Positions 1 to 8,887 of a DNA stretch of 64,000 nt are shown here, one piece after another; position 1 is the first letter of the stretch; each line of letters begins with the position of its first letter. The translations under genes were made by a program, and so were the position numbers. The DNA is taken from NCBI GenBank assembly GCA_945877815.1, contig CAMDWJ010000017.1:26219-90218 (forward strand), given 5' to 3'. The notes under the pieces are model-generated. The model had not been told where the DNA came from. It ran no database searches and saw only the letters and a program-made list of their open reading frames with translations. The stretch is from Caenispirillum bisanense (lineage in GTDB: Bacteria > Pseudomonadota > Alphaproteobacteria > Rhodospirillales > UBA2165).

Positions 1-194
1 CAATGGGAATTGGCGCGCGCCATATGCGCCAGCAAGGTTCCTCTCGGACCGCGGTCGGGATCGATCAGGAACGGCAGATGCGTCGCCATGAGATGTCCGT
101 CGAGCGGACTGGTCACAACGCCGAAGGCATTGTGGCGAATGATATCGTGCAGATGCCTAAGATCGCCTTCGGAAAAATGCGATGGAACGTACAT
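1..194 (-). CDS. PaiB-like FMN-binding family protein (5' end only)
   Basis: Reading the minus strand from the ATG at 194 gives MYVPSHF followed by a segment with TSPLDGHL and ATHLPFL. This is the characteristic start of the PaiB family (FMN-binding split-barrel proteins, annotated as negative regulators or pyridoxamine-oxidase-like proteins). The frame stays open to the window edge, so only about 64 N-terminal residues are present and the ORF track does not list it. Its exact role (regulator or flavoprotein) cannot be judged from this piece. The next gene downstream in the window is on the same strand but lies upstream of it by 60 bases. Confidence 0.75.
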   Translation of the reverse strand, partial: MYVPSHFSEGDLRHLHDIIRHNAFGVVTSPLDGHLMATHLPFLIDPDRGPRGTLLAHMARANSH

Positions 195-253
195 GGCCTA
201 GCCCCCAATTCAGCGGGGGCGAGTGTCGCTTTTTTTGCGGAAGGGTGAAAGAG

Positions 254-1066
254 CTACCAGCTGGCGCCGTTGCGCGTATCGTCCGAGGCGCGGCGGCCGC
301 GCTTGCGCTTGCGGCGGTCTTCGCCCTTGACGATCTTGCGCTCCTTTTGGCGACGTTGCGGTCCGCGCTGAATGCGCATGGCTGCGGGGCGTTCGGCGGC
401 CTCGATCGCGATCATCAACACCTTTTCTTGGTCGCGGTCGTGCGACGCAGCAACGATATGCGCTTCGGTCAGAACCTTGCCGTGGATCTCGCGCCATTGA
501 GACAGGGCATCGAATGCCGCCTTGCGGTCGATGCGCCCGGTCTTTTCGTTCATCGCCTTGTCGGCATCGAGCGGCACGATCGCCTGCGGCACCAGATCGG
601 GATTGAAGGCATCGCGCAGATACTGCGTGCCGATCTCGTTGATGATCTTGATGGCCTCGTTCATCGCCTCGGCATTCGGCAGATCGAGCCGGAAGAAGAA
701 AAATTCGAGACCGTCGAATTCATAGGCTCCGGCCGGACCGACAGAGCGCGACAATTGATTTTCGCAAAACCGAGTGAAGGTGTCAGCGGAGCGCTCCCCG
801 GGCTTGGCCCTGATCGCCCGGAAGAAAGGACGCAAGTCGAACGCGAAAATCTTCGCCCCGCCGCCCGCGATTGATGTGCGTTCCTCGCTTATGTCGGCTT
901 CGGCATAGACGTGGCTGGTCGCGACGACGCGTTCGGGATCGATGGTATCGTCGATATAGATGGTTCCGCTGTCGAGATCGATGGACTCGTCGACCTCAAA
1001 CCCACCCAGCGCATCAGCCGACCCCGGCTTGCGCTTGGTTGTTTTGCCAAGGAGCCTACTTAACAT
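254..1066 (-). CDS. Conserved hypothetical protein with basic KGEDRRK tail
   Basis: 270 aa, no signal peptide and no membrane segment. I do not recognise a named family with certainty. The middle (about residues 95-160, with GAYEFDGLEFFFFRLDL followed by an alternating helix) loosely recalls a degenerate GGDEF-type fold lacking the catalytic signature; this is a guess. The last 45 residues are very basic and contain GPQRR then KGEDRRK. The same pattern ends the receiver protein at 5532-6056, which suggests a shared localisation or partner module. It precedes no operon partner; sdhB starts its own run 120 bases upstream. Confidence 0.6.
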   Translation of the reverse strand: MLSRLLGKTTKRKPGSADALGGFEVDESIDLDSGTIYIDDTIDPERVVATSHVYAEADISEERTSIAGGGAKIFAFDLRPFFRAIRAKPGERSADTFTRFCENQLSRSVGPAGAYEFDGLEFFFFRLDLPNAEAMNEAIKIINEIGTQYLRDAFNPDLVPQAIVPLDADKAMNEKTGRIDRKAAFDALSQWREIHGKVLTEAHIVAASHDRDQEKVLMIAIEAAERPAAMRIQRGPQRRQKERKIVKGEDRRKRKRGRRASDDTRNGASW

Positions 1067-1185
1067 TCCAAGTCCCTCACACGCCCGGCCGATGTCGTTG
1101 CATCGGTTGGGAGGAAATCTAAGCGGAGTCCGGCGCGCGCAAAATACGTAGCTTCAACAGTCGGACTACGGGAATTGGAACGTTC

Positions 1186-1962
1186 TCAGCGCCGCTCGAG
1201 CATCAATTTCTTGGTCTCGGCGATCGCCTTGGCCGGATTCAGCGACTTCGGACAGGTATTGGTGCAGTTCATGATCGTGTGGCACCGATACAATCGGAAC
1301 GGATCTTCGAGATTGTCGAGCCGATCGCCGGTCTTCTCATCGCGGGAATCCGCGATCCAGCGATAGGCTTGCAGCAGAACAGCAGGACCGAGATAACGAT
1401 CGGAATTCCACCAATAGGACGGGCAGCTGGTCGTGCAGCAGAAGCACAGAATGCATTCCCACAATCCATCGAGCTTGGCGCGCTCTTCGGGGCTTTGCAG
1501 ACGCTCTTTGTCCGGCGCCGGCGTATCTGTCTTCAACCACGGCTCGACCGAAGCATATTGCGCATAGGCCTTGGAGAGATCGGGCACCAGATCCTTCACC
1601 ACATCCATGTGCGGCAAGGGATAGACCTTCACGTCGCCTTTGATGTCGCCCATATCCTTGGTGCAGGCCAAGGTATTGGTGCCGTCGATGTTCATCGCGC
1701 AAGACCCGCACACGCCCTCGCGACACGAACGGCGGAAGGTCAGCGTCGGGTCCATATCGTTTTTGATCTTGATCAGCCCGTCCAGAACCATCGGGCCGCA
1801 CGTATCCATATCGACTTCGTAGGTATCGATGCTCGGATTCTGGCCGTCGTCCGGGCTCCAGCGATAGACCTGGTACTTGCGGATGTTCTTGGCGCCCGCC
1901 GGGGCCTTGTGGGTCTTGCCCTGCTTGACCTTGGAATTGCGCGGTAGCGAAAGTTCGACCAT
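1186..1962 (-). CDS. sdhB: Succinate dehydrogenase iron-sulfur subunit
   Basis: 258 aa, usual length for SdhB. It carries electrons from the flavin of SdhA to ubiquinone through three iron-sulfur centres on the cytoplasmic side of the membrane (complex II). The [2Fe-2S] ligands are in [10 protein letters not shown] with a further Cys at residue 100. The [4Fe-4S] and [3Fe-4S] ligands are in [12 protein letters not shown] (about 170-181) and in [17 protein letters not shown] (about 227-243). It is the last gene of sdhCDAB, 12 bases after sdhA, so co-transcription is expected. Confidence 0.97.
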   Translation of the reverse strand: MVELSLPRNSKVKQGKTHKAPAGAKNIRKYQVYRWSPDDGQNPSIDTYEVDMDTCGPMVLDGLIKIKNDMDPTLTFRRSCREGVCGSCAMNIDGTNTLACTKDMGDIKGDVKVYPLPHMDVVKDLVPDLSKAYAQYASVEPWLKTDTPAPDKERLQSPEERAKLDGLWECILCFCCTTSCPSYWWNSDRYLGPAVLLQAYRWIADSRDEKTGDRLDNLEDPFRLYRCHTIMNCTNTCPKSLNPAKAIAETKKLMLERR

Positions 1963-1974
1963 GCGAGGGGCCCC

Positions 1975-3765
1975 TTAATAAACGCGCTTTTGCGGCGCGA
2001 TATATTTCACATCTTCGGAGAGCGTATAGGTATGCACCGGCCGATAGCCGAGGCGAACCTTCGAACCCGGTTCGATCCAAGCGAGCGAGTGCTTCATCCA
2101 TTCCTTATCGTCGCGCTCGGGGAAATCCTCGCGCGCATGGGCGCCGCGCGATTCCTGACGGGCCTCGGCGGAATAAAGCGTAGTGAGCGAACTGGCGATG
2201 AGATTTTCAAGCTCCAGCGTTTCGACCAGATCGGAATTCCAAATCAGCGAGCGGTCGGCGACCTTCACCGAAGCGAAGCGCTTGGCAATTTCATCGATCT
2301 TCTGACAGCCTTCGGACAGAACCTCCTGGGTGCGGAACACGGCCGCGTTGTTCTGCATGAGACGTTGCATGTCGCCGCGTATTTTCGCAGTCGTTTCCGA
2401 GCCGTTGGCGTTGCGCAAAGCATCGAGACGCGCGATGGCTGCTTCGCCGGTCGAGGATTTCGGCTCTTTCACCTTGGCGCCGGGTTTGATCAGCTGAGCG
2501 GCGCGCAGCGCGGCCGCGCGGCCGAAGACGACGATATCGAGCAGCGAATTGGTACCGAGGCGGTTGGCACCGTGGACCGAGACGCAGGCTGCCTCGCCGA
2601 TGGCCATCAAGCCTGGGCAGACGGCCTCCGAATCGGTCGCGGTCGGACGCAAAACCTCGCCGTGATAGTTGGTCGGAATGCCGCCCATATTATAATGCAC
2701 GGTCGGCAGAATCGGGATCGGCTCCTTGGTCGCATCGACGCCGGCGAAGATGCGCGCCGTTTCGGTGATGCCGGGCAGCCGCTGGTTCAGCACCTCGGCG
2801 CCGAGATGCTCGAGATGCAGATAGATGAAATCCTTGTTCGGGCCGCAGCCGCGCCCTTCGCGAATCTCGACGGTCATCGAGCGGCTGACGACGTCGCGCG
2901 ATGCCAAATCTTTCGCAGTCGGCGCGTAACGTTCCATGAAGGCATCGCCTTCGGAATTGGTCACATACCCGCCTTCGCCGCGCGCCCCTTCGGTGATCAA
3001 GCAACCGGCGCCATAGATGCCAGTGGGATGGAATTGCACGAATTCCATGTCCTGAACCGGAAGCCCGGCGCGCGCCACCATGCCGTTGCCGTCGCCGGTG
3101 CAGGTATGCGCCGAGGTGCAGGAGAAATAGCTGCGCCCGTAACCGCCGGTCGCCAGCACGGTCATGCTGGCCAGGAAGCGGTGCATAGTGCCGTCGGCCA
3201 GGTTCCAGGCCATGACGCCACGGCACGAGCCGTCGTCGTCCATGATCAGGTCGATGGCGATGAATTCGACGAAGAATTCCGCATTGTGCTTCAGCGACTG
3301 CTGATAGAGCGTATGCAGGATGGCATGGCCGGTACGGTCGGCTGCGGCGCAGGCACGTTCGACCGGCGCCTTGCCGTAATCGCGCATGTGGCCGCCGAAC
3401 GGACGCTGATAGATCTTGCCTTCATCGGTGCGCGAGAAGGGCACGCCGAAATGCTCAAGCTCGTAGACGGCCGGAACAGCCTCGCGGCACATATATTCGA
3501 TGGCATCCTGGTCGCCCAGCCAATCGGCGCCCTTGACGGTGTCGTACATATGCCACTGCCAGCTGTCTTCCTGCATATTGCCGAGCGCTGCACCGATGCC
3601 GCCTTGGGCCGCGACCGTATGGCTACGGGTCGGGAAGACCTTGGTGATGCAGGCGGTGCGCAGACCGGCGGCACCCATGCCGAGCGTCGCGCGCAGGCCG
3701 GCACCTCCCGCACCCACCACAATCACATCGTGAACGTGGTCGACGATTTTATACGAAGTGGGCAT
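1975..3765 (-). CDS. sdhA: Succinate dehydrogenase flavoprotein subunit
   Basis: 596 aa from the ATG at 3765 ([10 protein letters not shown]). The ORF track extends 59 residues further upstream into sdhD in another frame, which is not credible. It oxidises succinate to fumarate. The N-terminal dinucleotide-binding motif [11 protein letters not shown] (about 16-26) is followed by [10 protein letters not shown], where the His is the expected covalent FAD attachment site. [24 protein letters not shown] and the C-terminal Arg/His-rich active-site segments are also typical. The start lies 7 bases after the sdhD stop. Confidence 0.97.
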   Translation of the reverse strand: MPTSYKIVDHVHDVIVVGAGGAGLRATLGMGAAGLRTACITKVFPTRSHTVAAQGGIGAALGNMQEDSWQWHMYDTVKGADWLGDQDAIEYMCREAVPAVYELEHFGVPFSRTDEGKIYQRPFGGHMRDYGKAPVERACAAADRTGHAILHTLYQQSLKHNAEFFVEFIAIDLIMDDDGSCRGVMAWNLADGTMHRFLASMTVLATGGYGRSYFSCTSAHTCTGDGNGMVARAGLPVQDMEFVQFHPTGIYGAGCLITEGARGEGGYVTNSEGDAFMERYAPTAKDLASRDVVSRSMTVEIREGRGCGPNKDFIYLHLEHLGAEVLNQRLPGITETARIFAGVDATKEPIPILPTVHYNMGGIPTNYHGEVLRPTATDSEAVCPGLMAIGEAACVSVHGANRLGTNSLLDIVVFGRAAALRAAQLIKPGAKVKEPKSSTGEAAIARLDALRNANGSETTAKIRGDMQRLMQNNAAVFRTQEVLSEGCQKIDEIAKRFASVKVADRSLIWNSDLVETLELENLIASSLTTLYSAEARQESRGAHAREDFPERDDKEWMKHSLAWIEPGSKVRLGYRPVHTYTLSEDVKYIAPQKRVY

Positions 3766-3772
3766 GGGACGT

Positions 3773-4153
3773 TCAGCCTCCGAAGGCGACCTTGACGAGT
3801 GCGACCAGCGAAAACGCGGCCAGGAAAATACAGGCGAAAATATTGAGCACGAGCAGAACGGTCTTCGCTCTCTCGGCGTGAATGTAATCCTCGATGACGA
3901 CCTGAAGCCCAAGCTGCAGATGATAAAACATCGTGGTAACAAGCAATGCCATCAGCAGGAAGTTGGCGCCGGTCGCGAGCCAGACCTTGAAGGCCGCGTG
4001 GGAGACCCCCGCCAGATTGATTGCCTGTGTGACGAACCAGATGCCGAGCGGAACCAGGGCCACGGCCGTCAGGCGCTGAACCCACCAATGGCGCACCCCG
4101 TCCTTGGCCGAACCGAGACCGCGGACGCGGGCGAGATCGCTGCGAAGATCCAT
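3773..4153 (-). CDS. sdhD: Succinate dehydrogenase membrane anchor subunit
   Basis: 126 aa from [12 protein letters not shown] at 4153; the longer ORF start overlaps sdhC and is rejected. Three hydrophobic segments follow the motif [17 protein letters not shown]. The segment [17 protein letters not shown] contains the conserved His and Asp of the haem b and quinone region. With SdhC it anchors the dehydrogenase head in the cytoplasmic membrane and forms the ubiquinone site. It sits 11 bases after sdhC. Confidence 0.93.
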   Translation of the reverse strand: MDLRSDLARVRGLGSAKDGVRHWWVQRLTAVALVPLGIWFVTQAINLAGVSHAAFKVWLATGANFLLMALLVTTMFYHLQLGLQVVIEDYIHAERAKTVLLVLNIFACIFLAAFSLVALVKVAFGG

Positions 4154-4164
4154 GTGCCTTCCCC

Positions 4165-4545
4165 TCAAGCCAGCGCGATCGCCCAGGTCAGTGCCGTCAG
4201 CACGACCGAGGCGACGATCACGGTCCAACCGGTGGCATACATCTTGGGGATATCGAAGCCCCAACCTGTATCCCAGGCGAGATGGCGAATGCCGTTACAC
4301 AGATGGAAAAAGAACGCGAAGGTCCAGCCCAGCAGCAGCAGCAAACCGAAGGGTGAGGCGAGCAGGCTCTGCGCGGTGGCGAAGCTGTCCGGCCCGTAGG
4401 AAGCCGCCGACAGCCAATAAGCCAAAACCAGCGCACCCACGCTGAGTGCGATCCCGGTGATGCGATGGGCGATCGAAAGGACCATCGTGATCTGCCACCG
4501 ATACACCCCGAGGTGCGGCGAGAGTGGACGGTTACCCGTGGACAT
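4165..4545 (-). CDS. sdhC: Succinate dehydrogenase cytochrome b556 subunit
   Basis: 126 aa with three membrane segments. The N-terminal family signature RPLSPHLGVYRW and SIAHRITG (quinone-site Ser and Arg) are visible. HLCNGIRHLAWD carries the proximal haem b His. First gene of the sdhCDAB operon. The promoter must lie in the gene-free kilobase that begins right behind it, which also holds the DnaA-box-like sites. Confidence 0.94.
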   Translation of the reverse strand: MSTGNRPLSPHLGVYRWQITMVLSIAHRITGIALSVGALVLAYWLSAASYGPDSFATAQSLLASPFGLLLLLGWTFAFFFHLCNGIRHLAWDTGWGFDIPKMYATGWTVIVASVVLTALTWAIALA

Positions 4546-4708
4546 GTTGGCAGCCCCGTCTTGAAATCTTCCGGCGCGGGAAACCGCACCCCCTGTATGT
4601 CGTCGGGTTTAGACGCTCGCCGGAATCGTGTCAACGGAGCCAGACCACGATCAGCTATGCGATGGCCACACGGCAAACCCTTGCAAACAAAGGCGCTCAC
4701 AAATTGCC

Positions 4709-4769
4709 TGTGCATAGTCCTGTGGATAAAGTGTTATTTGATTGTGCAAATAAAAGATTTTTATACACA
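4709..4769. promoter_or_regulatory. Cluster of DnaA-box-like sites beside AT-rich DNA
   Basis: TGTGGATAA at 4721-4729 is a perfect consensus DnaA box in inverse orientation. TTATACACA at 4761-4769 fits TTWTNCACA in the other orientation. TGTGCATAG at 4709-4717 differs from the box at two positions. A stretch of about 80 bases from 4731 (TTATTTG, AAATAAAAG, TTTTTCC, ATATTTATATT) is clearly richer in A and T than its surroundings. Boxes next to an unwinding-like region are what an origin shows, but two good boxes are also compatible with DnaA acting as regulator of sdhC, whose start lies about 165 bases away. Confidence 0.4.
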
Positions 4770-5291
4770 GAATTTTTCCAATATTCGCGATATTTATATT
4801 GAAGCAATTTCTGCTTTTACTCATCATTCCTCGGTACGCGAAAGCGTTTCGCCGCTTTTTCCAGCCCAGAACGCCGGTCCCTTGGGGCCGCCACCCGAAG
4901 CAGAAAGAGCGGATGCCCGTCGATGGCCGTCTTCGGGCGGCTCACCGGCGGCAGCGGTGTCCGGGCTATTTCCGATTCGCGTCGGAGGAGGGCTGGACAC
5001 AGCATCTCGCCGCGTTTCGGTGCGGGCGGGTGGACATCGACGGTCAAGCTGAGCCCTTCGGGCGCGCGGATCGTTCGAACGGATGGTTTCGTTTGGTGGC
5101 CTGACCAAGGAAACAACACATCCGTAGTGCCGCTCTTCGCACCTGGACACCGGGAGAAGCTGACGCGGAAGGCGAGGACGGTTTCGACCACGGAACCGGA
5201 TGAGCCGCCAACGTCCGGCCCGGGTCCGGTCCCCAACGGGAGCGCGCCCGTGGCGCGAAGCACAAACGCGTATAGGAGCCTAACGGCTCTA

Positions 5292-5380
5292 AAGAGGCGT
5301 CAGGAAGCGTCGCTCGCGGCGCGTTACAAAGGGATCCCAGGCCCTGCGTAACCTGACGCCTCTTAACTTTTCCCCTTTTT
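5292..5380 (+). terminator. 13-bp perfect inverted repeat followed by T-rich tract
   Basis: AAGAGGCGTCAGG at 5292-5304 is perfectly repeated in inverse at 5352-5364, with a smaller GTTAC/GTAAC stem and GGGATCCC inside. AACTTTTCCCCTTTTTT follows at once. This is the form of an intrinsic terminator for a plus-strand transcript. No plus-strand protein gene precedes it within the window, which is the main argument for a non-coding transcript upstream. Confidence 0.5.
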
Positions 5381-5531
5381 TGACGTTCCGCTTTTAACGC
5401 CGCTTGATTGAGTTGCGATTACGCATCCCGACAAGCGGCTATGTATTTTCCGAAAATGCGGACAACCCCGATGCTCAGGCCCGCGTCTCGCCCATATCAT
5501 CCGCCCATCAACCGACAGTGGATGACATCCG

Positions 5532-6056
5532 GTGGCCGGGCTTAATATCAGCAAAGTTAAATTCCTCGTCGTCGAAGACAATCCCTTCATGAAGGAGTTG
5601 TATCGCCAGATTCTGCGTACGCTCGGCGTGACCCAGACCGTGGAAGCGTCCGACGGAAGCGAGGGCTTGATCATGCTGAAGGAGATGAGCCCTGACATCG
5701 TGATGCTCGACTGGCAGATGGAACCGATGGACGGGATCGCTTTCGCCAAGCAAGTTCGCAGTCGGGAAAGCCCGAGCCCCTACGTTCCCATCATCATGAT
5801 CACGGCCTATTCGGAAATCCTTCGGGTGACCGAAGCGCGCGACGCCGGCGTAAACGAGCTGCTGGCAAAGCCTATCGCCGCCACCAATCTGTTCTTGCGT
5901 ATCCGCGCCGTGATCGAGCGGCCCCGCCTGTTCGTCCAGGCGGAAACCTATTTCGGGCCCGACCGTCGCAGGCGGAACGATCCCAATCGCAAGGGCGAGG
6001 ATCGACGCAAGGTTATCGACAAGGACCTCGCCTTCATCGGCGAGAGCGCGGCATAA
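5532..6056 (+). CDS. CheY-like single-domain response regulator
   Basis: 174 aa from a GTG start. A complete receiver domain occupies residues 9-130: acidic pair E15/D16, phospho-acceptor D60 in VMLDWQM, T91 in MITAYS and K113 in LLAKP. There is no output domain. The rest is a basic tail with GPDRRRR and KGEDRRK, close to the tail of the protein at 254-1066. It probably acts by protein-protein contact in a phosphorelay. No histidine kinase gene lies nearby, so the partner is unknown. It converges with asd, stops two bases apart. Confidence 0.88.
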   Translation: MAGLNISKVKFLVVEDNPFMKELYRQILRTLGVTQTVEASDGSEGLIMLKEMSPDIVMLDWQMEPMDGIAFAKQVRSRESPSPYVPIIMITAYSEILRVTEARDAGVNELLAKPIAATNLFLRIRAVIERPRLFVQAETYFGPDRRRRNDPNRKGEDRRKVIDKDLAFIGESAA

Positions 6057-6058
6057 AA

Positions 6059-7090
6059 CTAAGCCGCTTTTTCCAAATAATCGCGCGTCAACAACTCGGC
6101 GATCTGCACCGCGTTGAGCGCCGCACCCTTGCGCAGATTGTCCGCTACCACCCACAGACTGATGCCGTTCTCGACGGTCGGATCCTGACGGATGCGGCTG
6201 ACATAAACCGGATCTTCGCCGGCGATCTCCGCCGGCGTCGCATAGCCTTCGTTGGCGCGATGGTCGATGACGACGACACCCGGCGCATTGCGCAGGGCAT
6301 TGCGCGCCTCTTCATCGGTGATCGAACGCTCGAACTCGATATTGATCGATTCGGCATGGCCGATGAAAACCGGCACGCGCACACAGGTCGCGTTTACCTT
6401 GATCTTGGGATCGAGGATCTTCTTGGTCTCGACCACCATCTTCCATTCTTCCTTGGTCGAACCGTCATCCATGAAGACGTCGATATGGGGAATGACATTG
6501 AAGGCGATCGCCTTGGTGAAGGTCTCTTGGTACTTGCGTTCCGGCTCGTTCAGGAAAATGCCGCGCGTCTGGCTGAACAGCTCGTCCATCCCGGCCTTGC
6601 CCGCACCCGACACGGATTGATAGGTCGAAACGACGACGCGCTTGATGCGCGCGAGATCGTGTAGCGGCTTAAGAGCCACCACCATCTGGATCGTCGAGCA
6701 GTTCGGATTGGCGATGATGCCCTTCTTGCGATAGTCGGCGATCGCCTGCGGATTGACCTCGGGCACCACCAGCGGCACGTCCGGGTCCATCCGCCAAAAG
6801 GACGTATTGTCGATAACGATGGCGCCTGCCTTGGCCGCGCGCGGGCTATGCTCGGCCGACACCTTGGCGCCCGGCGACGACAGCACGATATTGGTGCCCT
6901 TAAAGTCGAAATCGGCGAGATTGCCGACCTTGAGCACGTCGTCTTCGCCGTAGGAGACCTCCACACCCATCGAGCGCGACGAGGCCAGCGCGGTCACGTC
7001 TTTGGCGGACACGCCCTTGTCCGCCAGGATCTGCAAAATCTCGCGCCCGACATTGCCGGTGGCGCCGACGACTGCATACTTCGCGCTCAT
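6059..7090 (-). CDS. asd: Aspartate-semialdehyde dehydrogenase
   Basis: 343 aa, normal length. It reduces aspartyl phosphate to aspartate semialdehyde with NADPH, the entry to lysine/diaminopimelate, threonine and methionine synthesis. GATGNVG (9-15) is the NADP-binding loop, NPNCSTIQM carries catalytic C131, and SGAGKAGMDEL and RVPVFIGHAES are further family motifs. Last gene of the rplS-leuCDB-asd run, 40 bases after leuB. Confidence 0.97.
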   Translation of the reverse strand: MSAKYAVVGATGNVGREILQILADKGVSAKDVTALASSRSMGVEVSYGEDDVLKVGNLADFDFKGTNIVLSSPGAKVSAEHSPRAAKAGAIVIDNTSFWRMDPDVPLVVPEVNPQAIADYRKKGIIANPNCSTIQMVVALKPLHDLARIKRVVVSTYQSVSGAGKAGMDELFSQTRGIFLNEPERKYQETFTKAIAFNVIPHIDVFMDDGSTKEEWKMVVETKKILDPKIKVNATCVRVPVFIGHAESINIEFERSITDEEARNALRNAPGVVVIDHRANEGYATPAEIAGEDPVYVSRIRQDPTVENGISLWVVADNLRKGAALNAVQIAELLTRDYLEKAA

Positions 7091-7131
7091 AACCTGTCTC
7101 CTGCTACCTCTTCTAGATATGCGGCGCCCAA

Positions 7132-8241
7132 TTAGGCCGCAAGCTTGTCGAGTTCCGCCAAAATCGCCGATCCCATCGTATCGGTCGAGACCTTCGCCTT
7201 GCCGGGTTCCATGATATCGGCCGTGCGCATCCCATTATTGAGCACGTTCTGCACCGCTTGATCGATACGGTCGGCGTCTTCGACCATATCGAAGGAATAG
7301 CGCAACATCATCCCGAAGGACAGGATGGTGGCGAGCGGATTGGCGACACCCTTGCCCGCGATATCGGGGGCCGAGCCATGCACCGGCTCGTAAAGCGCGG
7401 CACGGCGACCGGTCTTGTCGGGCGCACCCAGCGAAGCGGACGGCAACATGCCGAGCGAGCCGGTCAACATCGCCGCGCAATCGGACAGGATATCGCCAAA
7501 CATATTGCCCGTCACGATGACGTCGAACTGTTTCGGGTTGCGCACGAGCTGCATCGCCGCGTTATCGACATACATGTGGCTGAGCTGAACATCCGGGTAT
7601 TCGCCCTTGATGCTCTCCATCACTTCGCGCCACATCACGGTGGTCTCAAGTACGTTCGCCTTGTCGATCGAGCAAACACGCTTATTGCGCTTGCCCGCCA
7701 GATCAAACGCCACGCGACCGATACGCTCCACCTCGTCCGTGGTGTAGGTCATCGTGTTCACGCCCTTGCGGCGACCATCTGGCAAGGTTTCGATGCCGCG
7801 CGGCTCGCCAAAATAAATATCGCCCGTGAGTTCGCGGATGATCATGATGTCGAGGCCTTTGACGACATCGAGCTTCAAGGTCGACGCATTGGCCAATGCG
7901 TCGAACACGACGGCCGGACGCAGATTGGCGAACAAGCTTAATTGCTTGCGGATGCCGAGCAGGCCGCGTTCGGGTTGCTGCGCGAAGGGAAGCTTCTCCC
8001 ATTTCGGGCCGCCCACCGCGCCCATGATGATGGCATCGGCCGCATGCGCCAATTCCATCGTGCGATCAGGCAGCGGGTTGCCGGCTCCATCTATCGCGGC
8101 GCCGCCGATCAAGGCTTCGTCGAGCGCGAAAGTTACGTGGCGACGCTTGTCCATCCAGTCGATGACGCGCCGAACTTCGGCCATGACTTCCGGACCAATG
8201 CCGTCGCCGGGCAGCACGAGAAGTCGCTTGTTCGCAGCCAA
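7132..8241 (-). CDS. leuB: 3-isopropylmalate dehydrogenase
   Basis: 369 aa. Third step of leucine synthesis: oxidative decarboxylation of 3-isopropylmalate with [13 protein letters not shown] at the N-terminus, [21 protein letters not shown] and [21 protein letters not shown] (Mg-binding Asp residues) are clear. I place the start at the TTG at 8241 (reading as MAANKRLLV), because a good GAGGGAG ribosome site lies just upstream. The tracked start five codons earlier is also TTG but overlaps that site. The weak start codon may lower its output relative to leuCD. Confidence 0.95.
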   Translation of the reverse strand: MAANKRLLVLPGDGIGPEVMAEVRRVIDWMDKRRHVTFALDEALIGGAAIDGAGNPLPDRTMELAHAADAIIMGAVGGPKWEKLPFAQQPERGLLGIRKQLSLFANLRPAVVFDALANASTLKLDVVKGLDIMIIRELTGDIYFGEPRGIETLPDGRRKGVNTMTYTTDEVERIGRVAFDLAGKRNKRVCSIDKANVLETTVMWREVMESIKGEYPDVQLSHMYVDNAAMQLVRNPKQFDVIVTGNMFGDILSDCAAMLTGSLGMLPSASLGAPDKTGRRAALYEPVHGSAPDIAGKGVANPLATILSFGMMLRYSFDMVEDADRIDQAVQNVLNNGMRTADIMEPGKAKVSTDTMGSAILAELDKLAA

Positions 8242-8281
8242 GATAATCTCCCTCAACGAATTTTAATGAAAATTGTTCTGG

Positions 8282-8887
8282 TTAAAGCCAGGGCTGGGCG
8301 GCCTTCATCTTCTCCTCGTAGGAGGAGATTTTGGTCCCCTTCTGGAGCGTAAGGCCGATATCGTCGAGCCCGTTCAATAGGCAATGCTTCTTGAAGGGAT
8401 CGATGTCGAATTTGATGACGCCGCCATCGGGACGCCGGATCTCCTGGCTTTCAAGATCGACGGTGAAGGTGGCATTGGCGCCGTTCTCGGCATCGTGCGT
8501 GAGCTGGTCGATCTGCTCTTGCGGCAGGCGGATTAGCAACATGCCGTTCTTGAACGCATTGTTGTAGAAAATATCGGCGAAGTCCGGCGCGATGACGCAA
8601 CGGATGCCGAAATTGTCGAGCGCCCACGGCGCATGCTCGCGCGAAGAGCCGCAGCCGAAGTTCGTTCCGGCGACCAGGATCTTCGCCTTGCGATAGGCCG
8701 GCTGGTTGAGCACGAAATCCGGGCGCTCCTTGCCCTGCTCGTCATAGCGCAGGGTATAGAACAACGACGGGCCAAAGCCCGTCCGCTTGATGGATTTTAG
8801 GAACCGCGCGGGGATGATCATGTCGGTATCGACATTGACCATCGGCAAGGGGGCGGCGACACCAGTGAGGCTCGTGAACTTTTCCAT
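8282..8887 (-). CDS. leuD: 3-isopropylmalate dehydratase small subunit
   Basis: 201 aa, swivel domain of isopropylmalate isomerase. [16 protein letters not shown] near the start and [17 protein letters not shown] (the substrate-binding loop) are diagnostic. Its ATG overlaps the leuC stop by one to a few bases, so the two subunits are translationally coupled, as expected for a heterodimer. Confidence 0.96.
   Translation of the reverse strand: MEKFTSLTGVAAPLPMVNVDTDMIIPARFLKSIKRTGFGPSLFYTLRYDEQGKERPDFVLNQPAYRKAKILVAGTNFGCGSSREHAPWALDNFGIRCVIAPDFADIFYNNAFKNGMLLIRLPQEQIDQLTHDAENGANATFTVDLESQEIRRPDGGVIKFDIDPFKKHCLLNGLDDIGLTLQKGTKISSYEEKMKAAQPWL

Larger units (their letters stand above)
4546..5531. 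other. Gene-free kilobase between sdhC and the receiver gene
   Basis: No ORF here looks like a real protein. The candidates (4465-5052 plus, 4817-5263 minus, 4923-5351 plus) overlap each other, have low-complexity Pro/Arg-rich composition and no recognisable motif. The left part holds the DnaA-like boxes. From about 4870 the sequence is GC-rich and rich in potential hairpins. The clearest is a nested stem: 5080-5085 pairs with 5119-5124, 5086-5090 with 5110-5114, and 5093-5097 with 5104-5108. It ends in a strong terminator-like stem. A structured plus-strand RNA is plausible; I could not match it to RNase P, tmRNA, 6S or SRP RNA by eye. Confidence 0.45.

Noticed and set aside
1990-3795. 601-aa plus-strand ORF across sdhA
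   Set aside because: Antisense shadow of sdhA in high-GC DNA; no motif, and sdhA is unambiguous.
3766-3942. 59-residue N-terminal extension of SdhA
   Set aside because: It overlaps sdhD, has no targeting features, and the family starts at [10 protein letters not shown].
4817-5263. Minus-strand ORF of 148 aa in the gene-free kilobase
   Set aside because: Overlaps other ORFs of equal length on both strands, low-complexity Pro/Arg-rich, no ribosome site or motif; the region fits structured RNA better.
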